Shown one piece after another: positions 37,538 through 45,537 of a DNA stretch of 64,000 nt. The stretch comes from G963662265 sp963668545 (GTDB lineage Bacteria > Spirochaetota > Spirochaetia > CADAEX01). The notes beneath the pieces were generated by a model. The model was not told the origin of the DNA and made no database searches. It saw nothing but the letters and a program-made list of their open reading frames with translations. The stretch covers positions 2,356,001-2,420,000 of the forward strand of contig OY764868.1 in NCBI GenBank assembly GCA_963668545.1, written 5' to 3'. Each line of letters opens with the position of its first letter. Position 1 is the first letter of the stretch. Made by a program: the position numbers and the translations under genes.

Positions 37538-38905
37538 ATGCGCCGGTTTTATCTTTTTAGACGCAATCAGAAAAATAAAATTTATTATGTTCAATTAGTT
37601 AATCCTCTAACGGGTGAAAGAATGCCCGCAAAATCTACAGGCTGCACTGATAGAGATGAAGCGCACTTCACTGTAATGTCATGGCTGAAAGCTGGATTTA
37701 TTCCTTCCGGGGATAATAAAGAAGGCCGGGAAGCTATAGAAGTCTTTTCAATTGATGATATTTTATTCAAACTCAGAAATACACAGCTTACCGATAAAGA
37801 CACTGAAAAGATTATTCAGGTCCTGAAAGACAAAGGTTTAATACAGGGCGCGAATATCTCAGGAGAAAATCAGCAAACTTTATTATCCTTTCTACTCAAT
37901 TTCTGGACATGGGAGAAAAGCCCATATGTAGCAGAAAAAAAAGCTTATAAACAATCAATAAGTAAATACCATGTTAATGGTATGCGGGGCAGTATAGAAA
38001 CATACTGGAAACCTTATTTTGACAGCAGCCTACCTTTATCAGATCTTACACGTGAAATGCTTAGAGAGTTTTCTATTGCATTATCAAAAAGAAAAAAACA
38101 AACCAGAGGCAAGGAACCTGAAGAAAGGGAAGAAACACTGTCAGCCCGGACATGCAACGTAATATTACAAGCTGGTACAGTTGCGCTAAACTGGGCATTC
38201 AATAACGGGGTAATACAAACAAACCCCGCAGCAGGATTAAAAAAGTTCGGATTCGATGCAAAGAAACGGGGCATTCTTACAGATAAAGAAATGAAAAAGC
38301 TGTTTACTTCCGGGGACTGGCATAATCATGAAGGGGCAAAGCTGGCCGCTTTATTAGCCTCTCAGACAGGGTTAAGACTTGGGGAAGTAATAGCGTTAAG
38401 GGTACGTGATATTGATTCTGACAGGATTCAAGTAAAACATAGTTACTCTACTTCTGACGGTTTAAAATCAACAAAGACAGGAGAAACCCGGCAAGTTCCC
38501 ATTATACCGGAAACAAAAAAAGCAATTACTGAATACGCAAAAAAGAACCCTTTCGGATTCCAGCCGGATAATTTTATATTCTTTAAGGTGGATGATAAAA
38601 ACATACCTATGCGGGGCGATACCGTATCAAAACTGTTTAATAATGCAGTTGATAGCATACTAAGCGAAACTGAAAGAAAAGCACGTAATATTGTCTTTCA
38701 TGGCCTTAGACATTATTACGCTAAAAAAATGGCTGATGTACTCGACCAGCGAGCCGCAAAGCTTACAGGCCATAAAACAGCCGCAATGCTTGAACACTAT
38801 GCAAACCATGAACAGGAAGAGGATTTTCAGAAAGCAATACAGGCAACAAATGAAGTATTTGGACATGTTATAAATTTCCCGGAAAAAAAAGAAAGTGCAG
38901 GCTGA
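37538..38905 (+). CDS. int: Tyrosine-family integrase
   Basis: 455 residues. An N-terminal arm-binding region (1-130, rich in basic and aromatic residues), a SAM-like core-binding domain (about 135-260), and the catalytic domain: Arg280 (TGLRLGE), the Lys in KSTKTGETRQVP, His388-x-x-Arg391 (HGLRHYYA), His412 (GHKTAAM) and the nucleophile Tyr421 (LEHYANH). All catalytic residues are present, so it should be active. It recombines the 45-bp tRNA-Arg core. The ATG has AAGGGG 8 nt upstream. It lies just inside attL, the usual place. Its stop codon falls within an orphan tRNA-like 3' sequence (38905-38950). Confidence 0.95.
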   Translation: MRRFYLFRRNQKNKIYYVQLVNPLTGERMPAKSTGCTDRDEAHFTVMSWLKAGFIPSGDNKEGREAIEVFSIDDILFKLRNTQLTDKDTEKIIQVLKDKGLIQGANISGENQQTLLSFLLNFWTWEKSPYVAEKKAYKQSISKYHVNGMRGSIETYWKPYFDSSLPLSDLTREMLREFSIALSKRKKQTRGKEPEEREETLSARTCNVILQAGTVALNWAFNNGVIQTNPAAGLKKFGFDAKKRGILTDKEMKKLFTSGDWHNHEGAKLAALLASQTGLRLGEVIALRVRDIDSDRIQVKHSYSTSDGLKSTKTGETRQVPIIPETKKAITEYAKKNPFGFQPDNFIFFKVDDKNIPMRGDTVSKLFNNAVDSILSETERKARNIVFHGLRHYYAKKMADVLDQRAAKLTGHKTAAMLEHYANHEQEEDFQKAIQATNEVFGHVINFPEKKESAG

Positions 38906-38950
38906 TTCCGTAAAGGCGGATTACCGGGGTTCAATTCCCCGGGCAGTCTA
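38905..38950 (+). other. Orphan tRNA 3'-end fragment
   Basis: Contains a T arm CCGGGG-TTCAATT-CCCCGG (38924-38942) with the universal GGTTCAATTCC loop and a 7-nt acceptor-like strand GCAGTCT plus A (38944-38950). No matching 5' AGACTGC strand is found upstream, so no complete tRNA is present. It differs from the tRNA-Arg core. It may be the footprint of another attachment site. Confidence 0.5.
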
Positions 38951-39010
38951 TAACCTTGGCCGAGGTAAAAAAATAAATATCCCGGTTATCCGGGAAAAGG
39001 ATGGATTTTT

Positions 39011-39325
39011 ATGAAAGCAATAATTGACGGGAAACGGTACAACACCGAAACCGCACGAGTAATTGCAAATTACAGTAACGGTCTGGGGAGTAGTGATTTT
39101 AGAAATGTGAGTGAAACTCTTTACAGAACAAACAAGGGCGCATTTTTCCTTGCAGGAGAAGGCGGAGCAATGACAAAGTATGCAGAAGGAAACGGGAATA
39201 ATACATGGGGAAGTGAAAAAATCATTGTTATGACAGATGATGAAGCCCTGAACTGGCTTGAAGGAAAAAGGATTGATCCTGATGTAATAGAAAAAGAGTT
39301 TCCCGATCTTATAGAGGAAGCATAA
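39011..39325 (+). CDS. Small protein of unknown function
   Basis: 104 residues. It begins MKAIIDGKRYNTETARVIANYSNG and has a short strand-rich section GAFFLAGEGGAMTKYAEG, then an acidic helical tail (TDDEALNWLEGKRIDPDVIEKEFPDLIEEA). No catalytic or binding motif is recognised; the layout recalls small accessory proteins found in phages and plasmids. AAAAGG lies about 10 nt before the ATG, and a CCCGG-TTAT-CCGGG hairpin sits just in front of that site and could mask it. It is alone between int and a noncoding stretch. I cannot assign a function. Confidence 0.7.
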   Translation: MKAIIDGKRYNTETARVIANYSNGLGSSDFRNVSETLYRTNKGAFFLAGEGGAMTKYAEGNGNNTWGSEKIIVMTDDEALNWLEGKRIDPDVIEKEFPDLIEEA

Positions 39326-39539
39326 AAAACAGAGCCGGGAGCAATCCCGGCCATTAAAAAGGGTGTAAGAAAAGGTGTAAGAAAACAGCAATTTAAGGCA
39401 TATCTTACACCCTCCCCCCGGAGCTTAAAAACCTTGCAGATAAAGAAGATCCGGGTTTTAACAGTGATAATTTTAAGAGCTTATACGGCTGATATGTAAA
39501 TAAAAAAAAGCTGGAATAATCCGGCAAAGGAATAAAAAA
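39326..39539. other. Noncoding stretch with a hairpin and GTGTAAG repeats
   Basis: GCCGGGA-GCAA-TCCCGGC hairpin at 39334-39351 (no T-run on the plus strand). Then GTGTAAG at 39363-39369 and 39375-39381 (12 bp apart, as near attL) and an inverted CTTACAC at 39404-39410. No gene is seen. Confidence 0.6.
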
Positions 39540-39695
39540 ATGAAATATATAATAATGCTTAATACAGGCAGAAAATATTTTATTGAATCTGAAAATAGAG
39601 AAAGCGCAATTAAAGACTTTCTTAATATGGCAGCGGAAACAGGTATTAAAAAAGCTGATATAAAAAGCTGTAAAAAATCAGATATACAAGTTTAA
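39540..39695 (+). CDS. Small protein of unknown function (51 aa)
   Basis: 51 residues from ATG at 39540, with AAAGGA 8 nt upstream. It begins MKYIIMLNTGRKYFIESENRESAIKDFLNM and ends in a Lys-rich stretch. Predicted as beta-beta-alpha; not recognised. It ends 14 bp before the next gene with a fresh AGAGGA site, so the two are probably cotranscribed. The coding case rests on start signal and spacing alone. Confidence 0.5.
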   Translation: MKYIIMLNTGRKYFIESENRESAIKDFLNMAAETGIKKADIKSCKKSDIQV

Positions 39696-39709
39696 GAGGA
39701 TAACTAAAA

Positions 39710-40282
39710 ATGAATATAAGAATTAAAGAATCCGGAAAGATTGAAGAGTTAAATATTATTGATCCGAAAACAAGGCTTGATTATTCAATTGATTTTATAG
39801 GGAATACAGGAGCATTTTCTGACAGTTCCTTCAGCTATGATGTGGAGAGCGGGGAATACACATGTAATCAGAATACTTTTAACTGGTGGGATTCAGTCTG
39901 TAAGGTTCATGGGTATTTTAACAATGTAATTTATTTATTGAGAACTTCCCTTAATGATGATCTGGCCGGAAGGATTATATCTGAAATACAAGAGGAAATC
40001 AGGAGCGTTGACCTTGATTTTTACAGTATGAAAACAGCTAAGAAAATGATTTTCAAAACTTTAAAGGATTACGGATATGCAGTTGAATATTTCAAAGACG
40101 GCAACATGAAGCTGATTACTATGAAATCAATATCAGATGAATGCTGGCAGCAGGCAGCAAATCTATTAAAGGGTTTAGATGATTTTGAAAATAATATATT
40201 TGACGGTGAAGAGTTGAACGAAATGGATAAAAAGGCAAGAAAGAGGTTTACACAGATAAATAAAATATTAAAAGGATTATAA
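39710..40282 (+). CDS. Hypothetical protein (190 aa)
   Basis: 190 residues with no signal peptide or membrane helix. The N-terminal third is beta-rich (IKESGKIEELNIIDPKTRLDYSIDFIGNTG) and includes YTCNQNTFNWWDSVCKVHG; the rest is helical and acidic, with MKTAKKMIFKTLKDYGYAVEYFKDGNMKLITMKSISDECWQQAANLLKG. It looks like a soluble protein of a mobile element; I do not recognise a family. AGAGGA precedes the ATG. A 197-bp gap follows, which carries the toxin-antitoxin promoter region. Confidence 0.7.
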   Translation: MNIRIKESGKIEELNIIDPKTRLDYSIDFIGNTGAFSDSSFSYDVESGEYTCNQNTFNWWDSVCKVHGYFNNVIYLLRTSLNDDLAGRIISEIQEEIRSVDLDFYSMKTAKKMIFKTLKDYGYAVEYFKDGNMKLITMKSISDECWQQAANLLKGLDDFENNIFDGEELNEMDKKARKRFTQINKILKGL

Positions 40283-40443
40283 AAGGTTAAAAGAAACTTC
40301 AGAAACCTGCTATAACGTACAGCCCTCTACGTTCCTTTAATCTTTTGGGTAAAGTTGTGACTTTTTACTAATAGTTGTAAAAAACACTTTAAAATTACAA
40401 TAAGCGAATGTATAGGACAGTATATAAAAACAACTTGTTTTCA

Positions 40444-40461
40444 TGTATCATTTATGATACA
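40444..40461. promoter_or_regulatory. Palindromic operator of the toxin-antitoxin operon
   Basis: TGTATCAT-TT-ATGATACA, perfect 8-bp arms, ending 18 bp before the toxin start codon. Antitoxins of this type usually repress their own operon at such a site. A TTGTTT (40435-40440) upstream may be the -35. Confidence 0.6.
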
Positions 40462-40479
40462 CTATAAGGTGATGATGAT

Positions 40480-40755
40480 ATGAAAAAATATGAAGTATTT
40501 ATCAGGAAAGCGGCAATAAAGAATATAGGGAAAGCCCCTGAATCAGTTAAAATCCTTTTTGACGAACTTATAGAGGATTTAAAAGAAAAAGGTCCCGTAC
40601 TTCCTGAATGGCCAAAGTATTCAAGGCTGAAAGGTAAAAAGTCAAAATATCATTGTCACCTGAATTATTCATGGATTGCCTGCTGGCACTGTGAATCAGG
40701 ATCTATCAAAATAGAGGTTTATTATGCTGGTAGTAGAGAAGAAGCGCCATATTAG
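40480..40755 (+). CDS. RelE/HigB-like toxin
   Basis: 91 residues. Begins MKKYEVFIRKAAIKNIGKAPESVKILFDELIEDLKEKGP, followed by WPKYSRLKGKKSKYHCHLNYSWIACWH and EVYYAGSREEAPY: the helix-helix-strand order with a basic middle and aromatic C-terminal strands typical of RelE/ParE-superfamily toxins. Such toxins cleave mRNA on the ribosome; the active-site residues are too variable to call here. The gene comes before the antitoxin and overlaps it by 32 bp, the HigBA order. It likely helps keep the element in its host. Confidence 0.75.
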   Translation: MKKYEVFIRKAAIKNIGKAPESVKILFDELIEDLKEKGPVLPEWPKYSRLKGKKSKYHCHLNYSWIACWHCESGSIKIEVYYAGSREEAPY

Positions 40756-41086
40756 AGCAAGTATAACGGGCTCAGGCACTAAAAAAATATTGAAAATTAT
40801 AAAAGAACAGATGCCGGATGCCGAAATTATTGACGATTCCGGGGAGCTTGTAAAATATGATGATACAGACCTTGCAAGAGAAATTAAAGCAAGTAAGACA
40901 CCCGGAAAACTGCTGAGAGCATACAGGGAGCGGGCGGGATTATCTGTTGTAGAGCTTGCCGCCGCTGTAGGAAGTAAGTACCCGAATATTTCAGCAATGG
41001 AGAATGACAGAAGATTCATAGGGCTTAATATGGCTAAAAAGCTGGGATCTGCTTTAAATGTTGATTTTAAAAAGTTTTTAGCGTAA
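40724..41086 (+). CDS. XRE-family HTH antitoxin
   Basis: 120 residues. The N-terminal half (1-65) is a mixed, acidic segment likely to hold the toxin. The C-terminal half is a Cro/CI helix-turn-helix: GKLLRAYRERAGLSVVELAAAVGSKYPNISAMENDRRFIGLNMAKKLGSALN (about 66-112). It should neutralise the upstream RelE-like protein and repress the operon at the palindrome at 40444-40461. GAGGT lies upstream of the ATG inside the toxin gene. The order and overlap support a type II toxin-antitoxin system. Confidence 0.8.
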   Translation: MLVVEKKRHIRASITGSGTKKILKIIKEQMPDAEIIDDSGELVKYDDTDLAREIKASKTPGKLLRAYRERAGLSVVELAAAVGSKYPNISAMENDRRFIGLNMAKKLGSALNVDFKKFLA

Positions 41087-41093
41087 ATATTTT

Positions 41094-41163
41094 TCAGCAG
41101 GATAATATTAGAAGTCATGATCTAATATGAACCGGCGGCATTCCCGGCCGCCCTTCCTGCTGA
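41094..41163 (+). ncRNA. Candidate structured RNA: predicted three-way junction
   Basis: Three nested perfect stems: P1 TCAGCAGGA (41094-41102) with TCCTGCTGA (41155-41163); inside it P2 ATATTAGA (41105-41112) with TCTAATAT (41121-41128), and P3 GGCGGC (41134-41139) with GCCGCC (41147-41152). Together these make a compact 70-nt three-way junction between the antitoxin gene and the next gene. The hammerhead core is absent, and no known class is recognised. Confidence 0.5.
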
Positions 41164-41194
41164 TATTAACGGGGCCGCATAGGGAGGCGGGCAA

Positions 41195-42079
41195 ATGGAA
41201 AAAGATAAAATACAAGATTCGATTGATAGTATTTATAATAAATACCTTGGGTATAATTCTATTCAAATAAGAGATTTTTCAGAAAAACAACAAAAAATAT
41301 TTACTGCTGAACAAATCAATTTCTATAACAATTTATTTAATAAAGTTCGCAATGTGTCCATGAACATCCAATTTTTAATACAGAGTCATAATTTTAAAAT
41401 ATCAAATCTAAAACAGCCTGCTTCAACAATAATTGAGAGATTAAGAGAAGAGAAAGAATACTCTAATTTACTAAAGTTATTTCCTGATAAAATCAATGAG
41501 ATGGAAAGAGCCGTTGTTGAAAAATGGTTTAAAGAAATAAAAGAGGAATATGAATACCCTCTTGAAAATATTTTGGATACAATATCTGAAGCTGAATTAC
41601 GAGAAAAAACAATTAAAGAAGTAATTAAGGTTAAAGATATATTAAATATAATAACGCAGGGAAATATTACAGATGACAGCATAGAACGCCACCAAGATAT
41701 CAAAGCTTATCAGCCGGTAGTTGATAAAGAAGATATTAAAAAAGATATAGAATATACAGGAAACTTTGAAACCGATTTTTTTACAGCCCTGAAATCTTTA
41801 GGGCTTGCAGAAAAAAATACAACAGGAGAACTTACAAAAGAATATCCCTATCGTTACACCGGGAATTTAGGAAAAGCTCAAAATATATGGAGCAAATATT
41901 TTGACAGTAAGGTGGAGAAAAAGGACCTGTATGAAAAATATATGAGAATTGATAAAAACAAAAATAAAGTTAGTCTTTTATCGGGTTTACAATCAGTCTC
42001 TAAAAAGAGAGTGTCAGAAAACCAAAAGCTTACCGATAAAGAAAAATCCCTTTTTAACTCTTTACAAGAAAAATATTAG
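41195..42079 (+). CDS. Hypothetical helical protein (294 aa)
   Basis: 294 residues, very rich in Lys, Glu, Ile and Asn, and mostly helical with likely coiled-coil stretches (about 75-165, IIERLREEKEYSNLLKLFPDKINEMERAVVEKWFKEIKEEYE). A Tyr-rich section near 215-250 (TGNFETDFFTALKSLGLAEKNTTGELTKEYPYRYTGNLGKAQNIWSKYF) may be a small folded domain. No family is recognised. GGGAGG lies upstream of the ATG, just after the candidate structured RNA. Its composition is more AT-rich than chromosomal genes here. Function unknown. Confidence 0.7.
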   Translation: MEKDKIQDSIDSIYNKYLGYNSIQIRDFSEKQQKIFTAEQINFYNNLFNKVRNVSMNIQFLIQSHNFKISNLKQPASTIIERLREEKEYSNLLKLFPDKINEMERAVVEKWFKEIKEEYEYPLENILDTISEAELREKTIKEVIKVKDILNIITQGNITDDSIERHQDIKAYQPVVDKEDIKKDIEYTGNFETDFFTALKSLGLAEKNTTGELTKEYPYRYTGNLGKAQNIWSKYFDSKVEKKDLYEKYMRIDKNKNKVSLLSGLQSVSKKRVSENQKLTDKEKSLFNSLQEKY

Positions 42080-42131
42080 TAATTGTAAGAAACCACACAT
42101 ACCACATATAACCCACAATTTACAACCCACA
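42080..42131. repeat. Short ACCACA/ACCCACA repeats upstream of the HTH genes
   Basis: ACCACA at 42092 and 42101, ACCCACA at 42111 and 42125, roughly 10-14 bp apart on one strand. They may bind one of the small HTH proteins encoded next. Confidence 0.35.
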
Positions 42132-42198
42132 TATCTATCTTTTATCTTTTAAAGCATAAGACGGTATTTATAATGCCGAATTGGTTTAAAAGGATGAA

Positions 42199-42507
42199 AT
42201 GATGGATAACATTGATATTTCCGTGCTATCGAAAAAACAAAAAAGAGAACTTCTTTTAAAACTTATTGCGGACATTCCTGATGCAGTTACAAGCTCTTGG
42301 AAGGTAGGATACACATCTTCTGAAATAATGTCTCTCCTTGGCATTGGCCGCTCTATGCTTACTGATTTAACAAGGTCGGGAATTCTACCAAGTATAAAGC
42401 TACAACATAAGCGATATTATCCCGGTTTTATTGTTGATGCTATATATAAGGGCAGGCTCGAATTATTAACTCACGAAAATCCAGAAAATAAGGAAGTAAG
42501 CGAATGA
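42199..42507 (+). CDS. Small helix-turn-helix protein
   Basis: 102 residues. The centre (about 30-75) reads SSWKVGYTSSEIMSLLGIGRSMLTDLTRSGILPSIKLQHKRYYPGFIVDAIYKG, a MerR/excisionase-type helix-turn-helix with wing. It overlaps the next gene by 4 bp. Such proteins steer excision or transcription in mobile elements. AAAAGGATGAA lies upstream; the start may be the first or second of two adjacent ATGs. I cannot say whether it is the excisionase or a regulator of the primase gene. Confidence 0.7.
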   Translation: MMDNIDISVLSKKQKRELLLKLIADIPDAVTSSWKVGYTSSEIMSLLGIGRSMLTDLTRSGILPSIKLQHKRYYPGFIVDAIYKGRLELLTHENPENKEVSE

Positions 42508-42701
42508 TAACACTCGAACAGGCATTAATTGAAAGGATCGCAATATCCATATCTGAGTATTGTAATCTAACAGGGGTAAGTAAATCGACTGCACAACGTC
42601 AAATCAAATCAGGGCTTATACCTTCAATTTCTTTAAATGGGCGGAGACTTATCCCTGTAAGTTTCATACAGCAGATATTTGAAGGACATATTAATGACTG
42701 A
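42504..42701 (+). CDS. Small excisionase-like helix-turn-helix protein
   Basis: 65 residues, nearly all a MerR-like DNA-binding fold: ERIAISISEYCNLTGVSKSTAQRQIKSGLIPSISLNGRRLIPVSFIQQIFEGH. Its pattern repeats that of the preceding protein, so the two may be an ancient duplication. The ATGA overlap with the upstream gene and the overlap with the next one show a tightly packed operon. Excisionase is the likeliest role by size and context, without direct proof. Confidence 0.7.
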   Translation: MITLEQALIERIAISISEYCNLTGVSKSTAQRQIKSGLIPSISLNGRRLIPVSFIQQIFEGHIND

Positions 42702-42873
42702 TAAAAAACTGATCCAATCAATATCTGATTACATTACAGACAACCTAAAAACTCATTCGTACGGGACTATATCAATAGAGCTTAAAATCAGAGATTCTAA
42801 ACCTGTTCATATGTCCAGATCCTTTTCTGAGAGTGTAAATATCAATTTAGAGGGAAAAAGTTGTCAGAAATAG
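42694..42873 (+). CDS. Small protein of unknown function (59 aa)
   Basis: 59 residues from ATG at 42694, overlapping the stop of the previous gene and extending past the TTG start of the primase gene. It begins MTDKKLIQSISDYITDNLK and continues TISIELKIRDSKPVHMSRSFSES. A short amphipathic helix followed by two strands is likely. Not recognised. The coding case rests on the overlapping arrangement on both sides. Confidence 0.5.
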   Translation: MTDKKLIQSISDYITDNLKTHSYGTISIELKIRDSKPVHMSRSFSESVNINLEGKSCQK

Positions 42874-45413
42874 ATTTTCAAAAATATAAAAATAAAACAC
42901 CAGAATACTTAAACGCTAAAGGGATTCCAACACATGCAGGAGAAAATATATCCTGTATATTGCCGACACACAACGGCCCCGATAAAAACCCCTCTATGGC
43001 GATTTATGAAGATGGATACAAATGTTTTTCTTGTGGTGAAAGGGGTGATATATATGATCTCGCTGGACTTATTAACGGAATTACAGATAAGACAGAACAA
43101 TACAAGGAAGTAGAAAGAACTCTCAACGGATACACTTTACCAGCAAAAAAAAATAGAAAACCAAAACAGTTTAATCTTGACGCCTATAAAGCTGTAAAAG
43201 AGTATTGCAAATTACAAGCTAAAACACATAAATCTGAACTTGAAAAGTTTTCAGAATATCGCGGTTACGGTTCCCGCTATGCCTCAGGGTTCAGATATTG
43301 GCCGGGATATGAAAAAGCAGCATCCGATCTTGGAATAAAAACACTGCATGAAGCAGGAATACCAAAACACGACAGGGCAGGAAAACCACTTTTTGAAAAC
43401 TCAGGGCCGGTATTGAGACTTGAAAAGGGTTTTAAACTTTTTCATATTGATGATTCAGGTAAAACTGTCAAAATTAATTCTTCCGGTGCAAGCCCCTTCC
43501 CCTTTCCACCTGAACCAAAAGGGGGGGACTATGCAGTGGTAGTTGAGTCTGAACTTTCAGCCCTTGCAGGGATCTGTAACAATATTCCAATGATTGCATG
43601 CGGCGGAGTTTATGGAATGGGTTCACGTGGCGCAGATGTATTAAAGGGATATGACGAAATAATAATTTGCTTTGATGCAGATGACGCTGGAAGTAAAGCA
43701 AGTGAAAAAGCAGCTCTTAAACTTTTTGAAAACGGATATATAGGAAAGATTAAAATTGCTTGTATAAAGAGTTTTGAAGGTGGGAACGACCCAGATGATT
43801 ATATTCGATCCGGAAAGATAGAAGAATTAAAAAACGCTATAAGTAATGCTGAGATATGGGAACCAGAAACAACAGAAGAACATGAAAATAATATCTCCCC
43901 TGACGAAATTATTTATAACCCTTCTCATGCCCTCTATGCGCGTGCGCTTATTAATGGCGGCTACTTAAAGGGCTGGATAACTGATGAGATAAGTTTTAAC
44001 CGTTATGAGTTTCTCTATAAACCTGAGGGAAAACCACATTATGAAAAAATTCATAACCTTAGAAATACCCTATCAGTAATCGCTGAAAAAATGATTGACG
44101 ATGCAGAGAAAGAAATAAAAACCAATAATAAGATTGATGATCCGAAAACTTTCTATGAGCATAAAGGTAAAGATATTCAAAAAGTCAGAACAGCTGATTT
44201 TCAGAACGGCATCATTTCACACCTTGGTGGGATGCTCTACAAAGGCCCCTATACCTGGGATTCTGAACCGGAAGTATTTGCCTGCAATGATGGAGTTATA
44301 GACTTTAAAGGATCTGCACCAATTTTTCGGCCTGCAAATGAAAATGAGTTCTTTAAGATTTATGCTGATATCTCAGCAAATGAAATTATAAAGGCAAAGG
44401 AAGAGAAAACACCGCTATATGATTTATTTTTAAAGCAACTATTTACTGATAAAGAATCAAGGAAAACAATACGCTATTGTTTATCTTTGCTTATTTCAAA
44501 TAAAGGGCATAAATATTTCATAATATGGTATGAGTCTGGAGACAACGGCAAAACAGTTTTAATGAACCTTATACGACATGCTATAGGTGAAAAAATTAAA
44601 ACAGCCTTGCCTGTAGATATTTTATTATCAAATGGCGACACTTCAAAAAAGCGTTTTGCACTGATTGAACTTGCCGGTCGTTCAGGGGCCTTTTGCGATG
44701 AGTCCCCAGATAACGCAAAATTAAGCTTGTCTATCTGTAAGGCACTGTCAGCAGGTTCCGGCCTATTCAGTGGCGAGAGAAAGGGAAGAGATGCAATAAC
44801 GTTCGCTATTACCTGGAGCATGATTCTATTAACGAATTTTCTTCCGAATTTTTATCCAGCAGATGATACAGCATTTGTTGACAGATTGATTACGATTCCT
44901 TTTCGCTCTGCCTTTGTAAGAGACAATACACATAGAGAAAAAAAGATACAGCAGGGATATGATCCAAACAGGATATTTGACAGAGTAGCAGACAGCGATA
45001 AGTTAATATCTGAAATCATAGAAAAAGAACGGGCCGGAATATTATACAGTCTGATAAACGATTATATACATCTCCGCGATCGCCTTAATATGGTTATTCC
45101 AATTTCATCAGAAGTCGCAGAAGCAAAGCAAAAATATATAAAGAATAATGATGTCATAGAGCAATTTTATCTTGAAAACTTCACAGCAAATACAACAGGT
45201 TTTGTATCCAATAGAATCATTAAAGAATTATATCAAAATGGAGATTACGGAAAACTTACAGTTAGATCTTTATGCGATAGGTTGATTAGAAAATATAATT
45301 TTGTTGAAAGATCAATATTTCAAAATCAGAGAGGATTGAAAGGTATTAGCCTGATAACAGAGGCAGAAACACCAATAAAAGAGGAAAAAGAGCTTGAATT
45401 TGCTATTTTTTAA
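42861..45413 (+). CDS. P4-type primase-helicase (CHC2 zinc finger, TOPRIM, D5_N, SF3)
   Basis: 850 residues. An N-terminal CHC2 zinc finger: Cys and His in ISCILPTHNG, then KCFSCGERGD (about 32-56). TOPRIM (about 225-325) has VVVESELSALA and ICFDADDAGS. A D5_N region is followed by an SF3 helicase (about 545-720) with Walker A YESGDNGKTV, Walker B SGAFCDESPD and a sensor LLTNFLPNF. This combination primes and unwinds DNA for autonomous replication, as in phage P4. Start is TTG at 42861 with GAGGGAAAA upstream. An array of inverted repeats lies directly downstream and could be the origin. All motifs look intact. Confidence 0.9.
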   Translation: MSEIDFQKYKNKTPEYLNAKGIPTHAGENISCILPTHNGPDKNPSMAIYEDGYKCFSCGERGDIYDLAGLINGITDKTEQYKEVERTLNGYTLPAKKNRKPKQFNLDAYKAVKEYCKLQAKTHKSELEKFSEYRGYGSRYASGFRYWPGYEKAASDLGIKTLHEAGIPKHDRAGKPLFENSGPVLRLEKGFKLFHIDDSGKTVKINSSGASPFPFPPEPKGGDYAVVVESELSALAGICNNIPMIACGGVYGMGSRGADVLKGYDEIIICFDADDAGSKASEKAALKLFENGYIGKIKIACIKSFEGGNDPDDYIRSGKIEELKNAISNAEIWEPETTEEHENNISPDEIIYNPSHALYARALINGGYLKGWITDEISFNRYEFLYKPEGKPHYEKIHNLRNTLSVIAEKMIDDAEKEIKTNNKIDDPKTFYEHKGKDIQKVRTADFQNGIISHLGGMLYKGPYTWDSEPEVFACNDGVIDFKGSAPIFRPANENEFFKIYADISANEIIKAKEEKTPLYDLFLKQLFTDKESRKTIRYCLSLLISNKGHKYFIIWYESGDNGKTVLMNLIRHAIGEKIKTALPVDILLSNGDTSKKRFALIELAGRSGAFCDESPDNAKLSLSICKALSAGSGLFSGERKGRDAITFAITWSMILLTNFLPNFYPADDTAFVDRLITIPFRSAFVRDNTHREKKIQQGYDPNRIFDRVADSDKLISEIIEKERAGILYSLINDYIHLRDRLNMVIPISSEVAEAKQKYIKNNDVIEQFYLENFTANTTGFVSNRIIKELYQNGDYGKLTVRSLCDRLIRKYNFVERSIFQNQRGLKGISLITEAETPIKEEKELEFAIF

Positions 45414-45514
45414 TACAGAAATACACTTATACAGAAACTTCATACCCCTATATAGGTTTTCGATAAAAAATCTTTCAAGCAATAGGAAGTTTCTGTATTT
45501 CTGTATAAGTGTAT
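45413..45514. repeat. Inverted iteron-like repeats, candidate replication origin
   Basis: ATACAGAAA at 45413-45421 and 45429-45437, and its reverse TTTCTGTAT at 45490-45498 and 45498-45506. The wider arms (ATACACTTATACAGAAACTTC at 45421-45441 against 45486-45514, the right one with an extra repeat unit) flank a 44-bp AT-rich spacer. It lies immediately after the primase-helicase gene. Confidence 0.6.
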
Positions 45515-45537
45515 TTTCAGAGGAGGAAAAAAAGACA

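Noticed and set aside
38905..38950. Complete second tRNA gene
   Set aside because: The T arm and 3' acceptor strand exist, but no 5' acceptor, D or anticodon arm can be paired upstream.
41094..41163. Hammerhead ribozyme
   Set aside because: A three-way junction is present, but the CTGANGA and GAAA core strands are missing.
45394..45537. N-terminal extension of the 120-aa protein through the repeat region
   Set aside because: It would translate the inverted repeats; ATG at 45538 has a strong AGAGGAGG site.
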